Assembly (NCBI GenBank): GCA_036275915.1
Contig: DASUCV010000022.1
Span: 310,001-374,000 of the forward strand
Direction: 5' to 3'
Source of the DNA: Candidatus Polarisedimenticolaceae bacterium
GTDB lineage: Bacteria > Acidobacteriota > Polarisedimenticolia > Polarisedimenticolales > DASRJG01
Length of the DNA: 64,000 bases
The notes beneath the pieces are model-generated. The model ran no database searches, was not told the origin of the DNA, and was given only the letters and a program-made list of their open reading frames with translations. This document shows, in pieces, positions 45,963 through 53,689 of the stretch. The translations under genes and the position numbers were made by a program. How positions within the stretch are numbered: position 1 is the first letter of the stretch; each line of letters opens with the position of its first letter.

Positions 45963-46798
45963 TCGACCGTCAGCCTCTTGTATTCCTTCAGGTGGCGTAG
46001 CGACGCGATCGTCCGCCCGGATCGCTCGTAGAGCCTCGCCAGGTTGAAGTGGGCGTCGGCGCAGCCGCGCTCCCTCTTCACGATCCGCTCGTACACAAAG
46101 ACGGCCTCGTCGCTGCGGCCCTGATCCTCGAGGACGACGCCGAGGTTGAAGGCGGCATCCACCGATTCCGGATGAGACGCGAGCGCGGCTCGGTACTGCT
46201 CCTCGGCGGCCGCGAGCTCACCCTGCTCGTGAAGCAGCCGGCCCAGGTTGATGTGCGCCTCCGCGTGGCTCGGAGCCAGCTCGAGCGCCCTGCGATAGGC
46301 GTCGCGCGCGTCGTCGGGAGCCGCGATCTCGAGGTGAACGCCCAGCTCGTACCAATCGTCGGCGTCGAACTCGACCTCGGCGCTTCTCGCCGCGCGCGCC
46401 GCACGCCGGACGATCGGTTCGGCGCTTTCCGCCAGCTCGGCCACGTCGAAATCGAAGAGCTGCTGGCCGTTCTCCGGATTCCACCGTTGCCCGCCGGCCC
46501 GCGCCACGACGCGATCCCCTTCCGCGACGATCGTCATCGCGGCGAGAGTGCGACCCTCGGGAAGCTCGTTCGCGAGTTTCTTCAAGATCCGTTTGACCCG
46601 CGACGGCGCGATGCGCGAGCGAACGAGCTCGCTCGCGGTACGAAGGACGACGACGTCCTGGAATGTGAACGCAAGCTCGCGCTTGGGTCCGCGCGCTGGC
46701 TTCAGGAACCCGGCGCGCACGTACGAATGCACGCGGCTGACGGGGAGCCCGAGGAGCTTGGCCACCTCCCGCGCCGAGTATCCCGTGGTGACCGACAC
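45956..46798 (-). CDS. MerR-type helix-turn-helix protein with TPR repeats
   Basis: A 280-residue protein. Residues ~5-75 are a MerR-like winged HTH (TGYSAREVAKLLGLPVSRVHSYVRAGFLKP). Residues ~135-270 hold four TPR repeats (for example AHINLGRLLHEQGELAAAEEQYRAAL). It starts 4 bp after the ku stop codon on the same strand, so the two genes are very likely co-transcribed. A regulator that binds DNA through MerR and a partner through TPR is plausible. Its link to DNA repair comes only from position. Confidence 0.85.
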   Translation of the reverse strand: MSVTTGYSAREVAKLLGLPVSRVHSYVRAGFLKPARGPKRELAFTFQDVVVLRTASELVRSRIAPSRVKRILKKLANELPEGRTLAAMTIVAEGDRVVARAGGQRWNPENGQQLFDFDVAELAESAEPIVRRAARAARSAEVEFDADDWYELGVHLEIAAPDDARDAYRRALELAPSHAEAHINLGRLLHEQGELAAAEEQYRAALASHPESVDAAFNLGVVLEDQGRSDEAVFVYERIVKRERGCADAHFNLARLYERSGRTIASLRHLKEYKRLTVDH

Positions 46799-46802
46799 GG
46801 GC

Positions 46803-47693
46803 CTACGCTTTGGAGGCTCGACCCGCCGCCTTCGGCCGGCGCTCGGCGGGAGCGGGTTGCTCTTCGCGCGCCGCGCGCTTCGGAGGCTTGCGATCTTGCG
46901 CCTCCGAGGCCGCTGCCTTCTTTCCGAGGCTCGCCTTCAGCGCTTCCATGAGATCGATGACCATGGCCCCCTGCGCCTCGACCGGTGCGATGGCGACCTC
47001 GCTGCCGTCGACCTTGCGCTGGATCGCCTCCTGGATGCGCTTGCGGACGTCGTCCTCGTAGGATTCCGGCCGGAAGACGTCGCTCGAGATCTGCTCGATG
47101 AGCTGCATCGCGAGCTTCAGCTCCTGCTCGCGCACCTCGACCTCGCCGATCGGAATCTCCGAGGTCGGCCGCACCTCGTCGACGTAGTGGAGCTGCTGCA
47201 TGACGAGCCGGTCGTCGGCCGTCGGACGGAGCATGACGAGATAGCGCTTGCCGCGCGCGCCGTACCTGGCCAGCGCGGCCCGGCCGCTGTCGCGCATCGC
47301 CTTCGCGAGGAGCCGGTAGGCGCGGTCCCCTCCCTTGTCGGGGCCGACGTAGTACGGCTTGTCGAAGTAGATCGGATCGATCAGGGAGGCGGAGACGAAC
47401 TCGGCGATCTCGATCGTCTGGCTCGCCTTCTCCTCGAGCTCCTTCATCTCTTCCGGCGTGAACACGACGTACTGGTCGCGCGAGAACTCGAACCCCTTGA
47501 CCATCTGCTCGCGTGCGACGACCTGTCCGTCCTTCTGGCAGATGTACTGCTGCTTGAGGCGCGAGCCGCAGTCCTTGTGGAGAAGGTTGAAGGAGATGCC
47601 CGCCGACGATTCCGCCGCGGAATAGAGCTTGACGGGAATCGACACCATGCCGAACGAGACGGTCGCGGTCGCTAGCGCTCTGGGTGCGGCCAT
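46803..47693 (-). CDS. ku: Ku protein for non-homologous end joining
   Basis: A 296-residue bacterial Ku, the homodimeric ring that binds DNA ends and recruits LigD. The start MAAPRALATATVSFGMVSIPVKLYSA is typical, as is the core GYDF-like PIYFDKPYYVGPDKGGDRAY segment. The C-terminal tail (~258-296) is rich in Lys, Arg, Ala and Pro, like the extended DNA-binding tails of other bacterial Ku proteins. The ATG at 47693 was chosen over an upstream in-frame ATG that would overlap ligD, because family members begin at this point. It diverges from ligD with 40 bp between start codons. Confidence 0.95.
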   Translation of the reverse strand: MAAPRALATATVSFGMVSIPVKLYSAAESSAGISFNLLHKDCGSRLKQQYICQKDGQVVAREQMVKGFEFSRDQYVVFTPEEMKELEEKASQTIEIAEFVSASLIDPIYFDKPYYVGPDKGGDRAYRLLAKAMRDSGRAALARYGARGKRYLVMLRPTADDRLVMQQLHYVDEVRPTSEIPIGEVEVREQELKLAMQLIEQISSDVFRPESYEDDVRKRIQEAIQRKVDGSEVAIAPVEAQGAMVIDLMEALKASLGKKAAASEAQDRKPPKRAAREEQPAPAERRPKAAGRASKA

Positions 47694-47722
47694 AATGTGA
47701 TCTCCGAGGATCCCGCGGCTCG

Positions 47723-47728
47723 TATATA
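47723..47728. promoter_or_regulatory. symmetrical TATATA box between ku and ligD
   Basis: The only AT-rich hexamer in the 40-bp gap between the divergent ku and ligD start codons. It reads TATATA on both strands, so it could be the -10 box for both genes. For ligD it lies about 5 nt before the GTG, which would give a transcript starting at or next to the start codon (leaderless). No clear -35 box is visible. Confidence 0.35.
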
Positions 47729-47733
47729 CACTC

Positions 47734-50250
47734 GTGGCGAAAAGTAAGCCAGCAGACAAGTTAGCGCCCTACCGGGCCAAGCGTGAGGCGGCGCGAACTC
47801 CTGAGCCTTTCGGCGGGAGCGTCCCTTCGCGGCCGGGCCTCTTCGTCGTCCAGAAGCACGCCGCGCGCAGCCTTCATTTCGACTTCCGGCTCGAGCTGGA
47901 CGGCGTGCTGGTCTCCTGGGCGGTCCCCAAGGGGCCGTCGATGGACACGGCCGACAAGCGCCTCGCCGTGCACGTCGAGGACCACCCGCTCGAGTACGCC
48001 GACTTCGAGGGGGTGATCCCTCAGGAGAACTACGGCGCGGGCTCGGTGATCGTCTGGGATCGGGGCCTGTGGACGGCCCTGGAAGATCCGCACGCGGGCA
48101 TGAAGAAGGGAAAGCTCCTCTTCGACCTCGCCGGCTACAAGCTTCGTGGGCGATTCACGCTCGTTCGCACCAAGCGCTCGGAGAAGGACTGGCTCCTCAT
48201 CAAGGAGCGCGACGGTCATGTTCGCAAAGGCGAGGAGCTCCGCCAGGAGTCGGTGCTCTCGGGCCTCACGGTCGAGGAGCTGCGCGACGCGTCGGCCAAG
48301 ACGGGCGAGATCGACGCCGAGCTTCAGCGACTGAAGGCTCCCAAGCGAACGGTGAACGCGAAGGAGATTGAGTGGATGCTCGCCGAGGCGGCAAAGGCCC
48401 CGCCCGACGGTGAGGGCTGGCTCTTCGAGATCAAGTACGACGGTTACCGCCTGCTCGCGGCGCGTGAAGACGGCCGTCCGTCGCTGCGGTTTCGTGGAGG
48501 CGGCGACGCGACGTCCACCTTCCCCGAGATCGCACGCGCGCTCGCCGCACTCCCCTACGACCGCGTCCTCGTCGACGGGGAGGTCGTCGTCCTCGACGAC
48601 GACGGCAAGCCCAGCTTCGGGCGCTTGCAGAAGCGCGGCCGCTTGAGCCGCCGCTCCGAGATCGATCGAGCGTCGCTCGAGCATCCCGCCGTCCTGTTCG
48701 CCTTCGATCTTCTCGCGTTCGGCGATCGCGATACGCGGCCTCTTCCGCTGACGGAGCGGAAGCGAATCCTTCAGAAGGTCGTTCCCTCGATCGGTCCCGT
48801 TCGCTTCGCCGACCACTTCGAAGGGCGCGGAGCCGACTTCCTGGAAGCGGCACGTCGCATGGGTCTCGAGGGGATCGTGGGCAAGCGCGCCTCTGCGCCT
48901 TACCGGCGCGGCCGCAGCGCCGAGTGGGTCAAGGTGCGCTTTCAGCGCGCGGACGATTTCGTCGTCGTCGGGTTCACCGAGCCGAAGCGTGGACGGCCCG
49001 GATTCGGCGCGCTCCATCTGGCCGTCCGGGACGGAGAGGGTTATCGCTACGCGGGCCGCGTGGGAACCGGTTTCGACGATCGCCAGCTCGGAACGCTTCG
49101 CGAGCGGCTCGACGCGGAGCGACGCGACAAGCCCGCTGCCACGGGAGCGCTACCGAAAGGCCGGGAGCACGTCTGGACGAATCCCGCGATCGTCGTCGAG
49201 GTCCGCTACAAGGAATGGACCGGGGACGGCCAGCTCCGCCATCCGGTCTTCGTGCGCGTTCGCGACGACAAGACGCCCGAGGACTGCGCAGATGACAGAG
49301 GGGACAGCTTCCGAAACTCTGCAGATCGAGTTTCGGAAGCTGTCCCCTCCGATGTCGATCGCACCGTCCGATTCACGAACCTGGAGAAGGTCTTCTGGCC
49401 CGAGGAGGGACACACCAAGGGCGATCTCATCGCGTACTATCGCGCGATCGCGCCCTGGATCCTCCGCTACCTGCACGATCGCCCGCTGGTGATGACGCGC
49501 TACCCGGATGGGATCCACGGCAAGTCCTTCTTCCAGAAAGACGCCCCGGGCTTCGGCCCCGAGTGGCTCCGGAAAGAGCGGATGTGGAGCGAGCACGGCG
49601 GTCGTGAGATCGACTACTTCGTGTGCGACGACGAGCCCTCGCTCCTCTACGTGATCAATCTGGGCACGATCCCGCTCCACGTTTGGTCGAGCCGCGTGCC
49701 GAGCCTGCAACGCCCCGACTGGTGCATCCTCGATTTCGACCCGAAGGGAGCGCCGTTCAAGCACGTCGTGAAGCTGGCAGTCGCCGCGAAGGCGCTGTGC
49801 GACGAGCTCGAGCTCCCCGCGTACCTCAAGACCTCCGGCTCGACGGGGCTGCACGTCCTGATCCCGCTCGGCCGGCAATGCACGTTCGAGGAGAGCAAGC
49901 TTCTCGCGGAGCTGCTCGCCCGCGTTCTCGCGGCGGAGTTTCCCGAGATCGCGACAATCGCCCGCGCGCTCGACGCGCGCGACGGGAAGGTTTACATCGA
50001 TTTCCTGCAGAACGGCCACGGCAAGCTGCTCGTGGCGCCGTTCTCCGCGCGGCCAGTTCCGGGGGCGCAGGTGTCCACGCCGCTCCGATGGAGCGAAGCG
50101 AACGCGCGCCTCGACCCTTCGCGATTCACGATCGAGACCGTCCCCGGCCGGATGAAGAAGCTGAAGGACGATCCCCTCGCGCCGCTGCTCGAGGACGCTC
50201 CCGACCTTCGCGGCGCTCTGGAGCGGCTCGGAGCGCGCCTCGCTCGGTGA
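47734..50250 (+). CDS. ligD: ATP-dependent DNA ligase LigD (PE-LIG-POL) with in-frame palindromic insert
   Basis: An 838-residue end-joining enzyme with the domain order of Pseudomonas LigD. The 3'-phosphoesterase is at ~20-165 (H42, H48, D50 in QKHAARSLHFDFRLE). The ligase is at ~205-515 (adenylated K234 in EIKYDGYR). The primase-like polymerase is at ~545-838 (metal ligands D667 and D669 in ILDFDP). It seals double-strand breaks with Ku. The GTG start has no clear ribosome-binding site. Between ligase and polymerase, residues ~522-539 are encoded by a 52-bp perfect palindrome, an unusual insertion that keeps the frame open. The last 125 bp overlap the convergent DUF72 gene. Confidence 0.95.
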   Translation: MAKSKPADKLAPYRAKREAARTPEPFGGSVPSRPGLFVVQKHAARSLHFDFRLELDGVLVSWAVPKGPSMDTADKRLAVHVEDHPLEYADFEGVIPQENYGAGSVIVWDRGLWTALEDPHAGMKKGKLLFDLAGYKLRGRFTLVRTKRSEKDWLLIKERDGHVRKGEELRQESVLSGLTVEELRDASAKTGEIDAELQRLKAPKRTVNAKEIEWMLAEAAKAPPDGEGWLFEIKYDGYRLLAAREDGRPSLRFRGGGDATSTFPEIARALAALPYDRVLVDGEVVVLDDDGKPSFGRLQKRGRLSRRSEIDRASLEHPAVLFAFDLLAFGDRDTRPLPLTERKRILQKVVPSIGPVRFADHFEGRGADFLEAARRMGLEGIVGKRASAPYRRGRSAEWVKVRFQRADDFVVVGFTEPKRGRPGFGALHLAVRDGEGYRYAGRVGTGFDDRQLGTLRERLDAERRDKPAATGALPKGREHVWTNPAIVVEVRYKEWTGDGQLRHPVFVRVRDDKTPEDCADDRGDSFRNSADRVSEAVPSDVDRTVRFTNLEKVFWPEEGHTKGDLIAYYRAIAPWILRYLHDRPLVMTRYPDGIHGKSFFQKDAPGFGPEWLRKERMWSEHGGREIDYFVCDDEPSLLYVINLGTIPLHVWSSRVPSLQRPDWCILDFDPKGAPFKHVVKLAVAAKALCDELELPAYLKTSGSTGLHVLIPLGRQCTFEESKLLAELLARVLAAEFPEIATIARALDARDGKVYIDFLQNGHGKLLVAPFSARPVPGAQVSTPLRWSEANARLDPSRFTIETVPGRMKKLKDDPLAPLLEDAPDLRGALERLGARLAR
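49298..49349. repeat. 52-bp palindromic element (copy B) inside ligD
   Basis: Two 22-nt arms, 49298-49319 and 49328-49349, are perfect inverted repeats around the loop TGCAGATC. The arms begin GAGGGGACA and end TGTCCCCTC. The loop and GGGGACA ends match the element at 15982-16060 (loop TGCAGTTC). GATG occurs just outside each end (49291-49294 and 49351-49354), exactly 60 bp apart, so the inserted unit could be 20 codons long with a short target duplication. It lies in the linker between the ligase and polymerase domains. Confidence 0.85.
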
Positions 50251-50944
50251 TCGCGCGGAGCTCGAGCGCGATCTGGGGCGCGTCGGGGTTGTCCTCGTGC
50301 TTGACGTACATGGAGACGTCGACACCGTCCGCGACCCAGGCGCGGGCACGCTCGGCCCACGCCGCCAGATCCTCGCGCGAGTAAATGGACTTGCGGAGGC
50401 GCAGGTACGACAGACCGGCCGTCACCACGAGCGGCGTCGTGTGATCGTCGGCATCGTGAATGACGAGCCCGGCGCCACGGTGCCGCAGGAGCTCGTAGAC
50501 CTCGTCGGTCAGCCAGGAATCGTGCCGGAATTCGAAGGCGGACGGAAAGCCTGCGGGGAGCTCACCGAGAAACCTCTCGAGGCGTGCGAGATCGCAGCGC
50601 AGCGTGGGAGGCGTCTGGAAGAGCACGGTGCCGAGCCGGTCCTCGAGGCGGGACACGGTCTTGACGAGGTAAGGAAGCGCCTCCGACGGCACCGCCAGCT
50701 TCTCCAGGTGCGTGATCCTTCGCGACGCCTTGATCGCGAAACGAAAACCCTCCGGCACCGCCGCTTTCCAGGTGTCGATCTTCTTCGTGTTCGGCATCCG
50801 ATAGAACGTGGAGTCGATCTCAACGGTGGTGAAACGCCCGGCGTAGTACGCGAGGAACTCTTCCTGGGGAAGCTTCTCCGGATAGAAAGACGGCTTCCAC
50901 TCCGGATAGCTGAACCCCGATGTACCGACCCTTGCCTGTGCCAT
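50126..50944 (-). CDS. DUF72 (YecE-like) protein with read-through tail
   Basis: A 272-residue TIM-barrel-like protein of the DUF72 family: GTSGFSYPEWKPSFYPEKLP at the N-terminus, TTVEIDSTFYRMP near residue 40, SAFEFRHDSW near 140, and YVKHEDNPDAPQ near 220. Family function is unknown. Normal members end soon after the last motif. Here about 40 Arg/Ala-rich residues follow, encoded antisense to the last 125 bp of ligD, which suggests the original stop was lost. It lies between ligD and the YtxH-like and PARP-finger genes. Confidence 0.88.
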   Translation of the reverse strand: MAQARVGTSGFSYPEWKPSFYPEKLPQEEFLAYYAGRFTTVEIDSTFYRMPNTKKIDTWKAAVPEGFRFAIKASRRITHLEKLAVPSEALPYLVKTVSRLEDRLGTVLFQTPPTLRCDLARLERFLGELPAGFPSAFEFRHDSWLTDEVYELLRHRGAGLVIHDADDHTTPLVVTAGLSYLRLRKSIYSREDLAAWAERARAWVADGVDVSMYVKHEDNPDAPQIALELRAITERGALRAAPERREGRERPRAAARGDRPSASSSGRGRSRS

Positions 50945-51130
50945 GACTGGCCTCGACCCCAACCTAATGTGAACTCCTGCGGGCCGCAACACGCCGATAC
51001 GGTAAGTGCTTACTCTGCATGTAGGAAATCCCTCCTCCCTCACGAAGCGGTCAGGCGCTTTCTTACGGACGCGCGATGGCACCGACATTGCGGTGTATCG
51101 AGACGGGAGCGAAACTTGGAGGACCAGCTC

Positions 51131-51373
51131 ATGATCCAGAGAAAGCACCTCTTCATCGCCTTCGCCACGGGCGCCGCCGCCGGAGCCGTGGCGGCCTACC
51201 TGACCGCGCCGCGCACCGGAAAAGAAATGCGCGCGAGCCTGCAAACCTGGGCTCGTGACGCGCGCGACAAGGCGGTCGTCATTCCGACGGCAATCCGCCA
51301 CGCTGCGAAGGCCGGGAAGGAAGCGTTCGCCGAGTCGTACCGGGGAGAGAACGGGCACCAGCCTCACGCGTAG
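51131..51373 (+). CDS. YtxH-like small membrane-anchored protein
   Basis: An 80-residue protein with a hydrophobic Gly/Ala-rich helix at ~7-27 (FIAFATGAAAGAVAAYLTAP) followed by the RTGKEMR motif and an amphipathic helix. This is the pattern of YtxH/gas-vesicle-associated stress proteins. A TTGGAGGA ribosome-binding site lies just before the ATG. Function is unknown; relatives are linked to general stress. It starts 186 bp from the divergent DUF72 gene and precedes the PARP-finger gene by 58 bp. Confidence 0.75.
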   Translation: MIQRKHLFIAFATGAAAGAVAAYLTAPRTGKEMRASLQTWARDARDKAVVIPTAIRHAAKAGKEAFAESYRGENGHQPHA

Positions 51374-51431
51374 CAAGTGAACCCGGAGCGGCGTCGCAGC
51401 CCGGCGACGCCGCTCCCGGTACACTTGGCTC

Positions 51432-51956
51432 ATGCCCCATCTCTTCGAGCACGCAGCGACAGGTCGCGCCAAGTGCCGTGGCTGCGCACGGCCGATCGAT
51501 CGCGGAGTTCTTCGCTTCGGCGAGCGCGTCGCCAACCCCTACGCCGAGGGTGAGACCACCCTTTGGTATCACCCGCTCTGCGCGGCGTACCGGCGGCCGG
51601 AGGCGCTGCTCGAGGCGTTGCCGGCGGCCCCTCCCGACCTGAGCGATGCCGAGGCGCTCGAGAGCGCGGCGAAGCAGACCGCCACGCACCGGCGCCTCCC
51701 GCGGGTCAATGGGGCGGATCGAGCCCCGACGGGCCAGGCCAAGTGCCGGCACTGCCACCTGGCGATCGAGAAAACGAGCTGGCGCATCCGGCTGGTCCAC
51801 TACGAGGACGGGCGCTTCGCCGCGAGCGGATTCCTTCACCTCGGCTGCCAGCACGCCTACTTCGAGGGCGCGGACATCGTTCCCGCGCTGCTGCACTTCA
51901 GCCCGGAGCTCAGCGACGGCGATCGAGAGGAGCTGATCCGCAACGTCAATTCTTGA
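51432..51956 (+). CDS. tandem PARP-type zinc-finger protein
   Basis: A 174-residue protein made of two PARP-like zinc fingers and little else. Finger 1 is C15-x2-C18-x28-H47-x2-C50, the same spacing as human PARP1 finger 1. Finger 2 is C105-x2-C108-x27-H136-x2-C139. Both are preceded by a TG-x-AKC segment (TGRAKC, TGQAKC). In eukaryotes these fingers recognise DNA nicks and ends in PARP1 and DNA ligase III. No catalytic ADP-ribosyl domain is present. Its position about 1.2 kb from the end of ligD and 4 kb from ku suggests a DNA-break-binding accessory factor; that role is inference. Confidence 0.85.
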   Translation: MPHLFEHAATGRAKCRGCARPIDRGVLRFGERVANPYAEGETTLWYHPLCAAYRRPEALLEALPAAPPDLSDAEALESAAKQTATHRRLPRVNGADRAPTGQAKCRHCHLAIEKTSWRIRLVHYEDGRFAASGFLHLGCQHAYFEGADIVPALLHFSPELSDGDREELIRNVNS

Positions 51957-51965
51957 GCGAAACCC

Positions 51966-51991
51966 GGAACCTTCTCGGGCGACCGCGCGTC
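51966..51991 (+). promoter_or_regulatory. candidate ECF-type promoter of sigma factor unit II
   Basis: GGAACC at 51966-51971 and CGTC at 51988-51991 lie 16 nt apart, an excellent match to the general ECF promoter form GGAAC-N16/17-CGTC. It ends about 25 bp before the GTG start of the sigma gene, as expected for an autoregulated ECF unit. No experimental support is available. Confidence 0.55.
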
Positions 51992-52016
51992 AAGAACGGG
52001 CGGAGGGGCTGACGCG

Positions 52017-52580
52017 GTGGATGAAGCGAGGCTGCTCGCGCGATGCCGTTCGGGAGACGGACTGGCATGGGAGGCGCTCGTCAGGTCGTACCAGGCGAGC
52101 GTGCTCGCGGTCACCCGCCATTACCTCGGCGATCCCGAAGAGGCCCGCGACGTGGCGCAGGATGTCTTCGTCCGGCTCTACGAGAACCTGAGCTCGTTTT
52201 CGGGCGGCGACCGCTTCAAGCCCTGGCTGCTCCGCATGGCCCGGAACGCCAGCATCGACCGGATCCGGCGGATCAACGCCCGTCCTCCGGCGTCGGACAT
52301 CCCCTTCACCGACCTCCCGCTCGAGGCCGGCAGCGACCCCGAGGAGTGCGCCGGTCGAGCGGCTCGAGAGAGCTTGCTGCGCCGGGCGCTCGCGCGGCTG
52401 GGGGAGCAGCACCGCGAGGTCGTTCTCCTGAAGGAGATCCACGGGTTGACTCTGGAGGAGGTCGCCGACGTGCTCGGCGTTCCGATCGGCACCGTGAAGT
52501 CCCGCTCGAACCGTGGCCGCATCGAGCTGGCCCAGATCATCCGCATGCTCGACCCCTCGTTCAGCGAGAGGCCGGCATGA
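52017..52580 (+). CDS. ECF-family RNA polymerase sigma factor (RpoE-like)
   Basis: A 187-residue sigma factor with region 2 (YLGDPEEARDVAQDVFVRLYENL) and region 4 (LTLEEVADVLGVPIGTVKSRSNRGRIEL, helix-turn-helix). It starts with GTG after a GGAGGGG ribosome-binding site; an overlapping ATG is in another frame. The stop overlaps the anti-sigma ATG (ATGA). A GGAACC-N16-CGTC sequence upstream suggests it transcribes its own operon. It forms a three-gene unit with a zinc-finger anti-sigma factor and a membrane protein. Confidence 0.93.
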   Translation: MDEARLLARCRSGDGLAWEALVRSYQASVLAVTRHYLGDPEEARDVAQDVFVRLYENLSSFSGGDRFKPWLLRMARNASIDRIRRINARPPASDIPFTDLPLEAGSDPEECAGRAARESLLRRALARLGEQHREVVLLKEIHGLTLEEVADVLGVPIGTVKSRSNRGRIELAQIIRMLDPSFSERPA

Positions 52581-53119
52581 GATTCGAGCACGACGACCCC
52601 GAGCTCACCGCGGCGATCCTGGCGCGAACGTCGGGCCCGGTGTGCGGCGCCGCACGCGACCAACTGTGCGGTGTTGCCGACGGGACGCTCGATTCGATCG
52701 ACGCGGAGCTCGTCGGCCGCCACCTCGAGGGCTGCGCCGAGTGCGCGGCGCTCGCGGAGGCGCTCGCCTCGATGCGGCGCGAGCTTCCCCGGCTGTTCGG
52801 GGACCATCCCGATCCGGCATTCCTCCAAGAGGTCCTCGACCGGACGACGGCGAGGAACCGCACCCCGCGGCTCGCCGAACGATGCCGGGCCGCCGCACGG
52901 CGGCTTCTCGATCGCCCCCGCATCGCGCTCGAAGGAGCGTTCGTCGGCGCGGTGCTTCTGGTCCTTCCAGTCGGAGCGTCCCGCCACTCATCGCTCGACG
53001 CATTCAGGCATGCCTCGCACGCGACCTCCGCGAGCGTGGGCAAATGGGTGCGCGCCACGCGCGGAACTTTTTTCCAGGCCGGTGCGTCAGGAGAGCCGAG
53101 CAAGGAGAAATCACGATGA
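52577..53119 (+). CDS. zinc-finger anti-sigma factor
   Basis: A 180-residue protein with the anti-sigma zinc motif H49-x3-C53-x2-C56 in RHLEGCAEC, a following helix that should clamp the sigma factor, and one hydrophobic segment at ~115-130 (ALEGAFVGAVLLVLPVG) that may cross the membrane. The ~50-residue C-terminal part has no known domain. It is coupled at both ends by ATGA overlaps, to the sigma gene upstream and the membrane protein downstream, which supports its assignment as the cognate regulator. Confidence 0.85.
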   Translation: MRFEHDDPELTAAILARTSGPVCGAARDQLCGVADGTLDSIDAELVGRHLEGCAECAALAEALASMRRELPRLFGDHPDPAFLQEVLDRTTARNRTPRLAERCRAAARRLLDRPRIALEGAFVGAVLLVLPVGASRHSSLDAFRHASHATSASVGKWVRATRGTFFQAGASGEPSKEKSR

Positions 53120-53685
53120 ATGCCACGGAGTCCCGAGCCCAGGAATTTTCCGGTCACGAGCTTCGTGATCCCGCGTACGCGACTCACCCGAGCGCGGCGA
53201 TGCGGGACTCGCGCCTCCGGTCGCCGGCGCTCGCGGCCGCCTTTTCCGCGCTCCCCGGTCTCGGGCAGATCTACGTCGGCTACTACCCGCGCGGCTTCGT
53301 GAACAGCGTGGTCGCCGGTGGGATCATCAGCATCCTCGCGTGGACGACCGGCGAGGCCGCGTACGTTCCCCTGCTCGCGCTCTTCCTGGCGTTCTTCTGG
53401 CTGTACAACATGATCGACGCGGCAAGACTCGCCGCGCTCTACAACCGTGCGCTCTCCGGCGGGCGCGAGCCCGATCTCCCCGCGGGGTTCGCGATGCCCG
53501 GCCTGGGCGGATCGATCGTCGGCGGTTTGGCCGTCATCGCCGCCGCGCTCATCGCGCTCCTTCACACGCGCTTCGGGGTGCCTCTCGACTGGTTGAACGA
53601 CTGGTGGCCGGTCGTCCCGATGCTCTTCGGCGTGTGGCTGGTGGTGAAGGCCGTGAAAGACTCCAAGACGCGGCCCATGGCGTAG
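53116..53685 (+). CDS. polytopic membrane protein, TM2/DUF5683-like
   Basis: A 189-residue protein. A soluble N-terminus (~1-40) is followed by SALPGLGQIYVGYYPRGFVNS, the motif typical of TM2/DUF5683-type small membrane proteins, and about four membrane helices. Function is unknown. AAGGAGAAA serves as ribosome-binding site and the ATG overlaps the anti-sigma stop, so it is a direct member of the ECF unit. It may be the effector or sensor partner of that stress response. Confidence 0.78.
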   Translation: MNATESRAQEFSGHELRDPAYATHPSAAMRDSRLRSPALAAAFSALPGLGQIYVGYYPRGFVNSVVAGGIISILAWTTGEAAYVPLLALFLAFFWLYNMIDAARLAALYNRALSGGREPDLPAGFAMPGLGGSIVGGLAVIAAALIALLHTRFGVPLDWLNDWWPVVPMLFGVWLVVKAVKDSKTRPMA

Positions 53686-53689
53686 TCCG

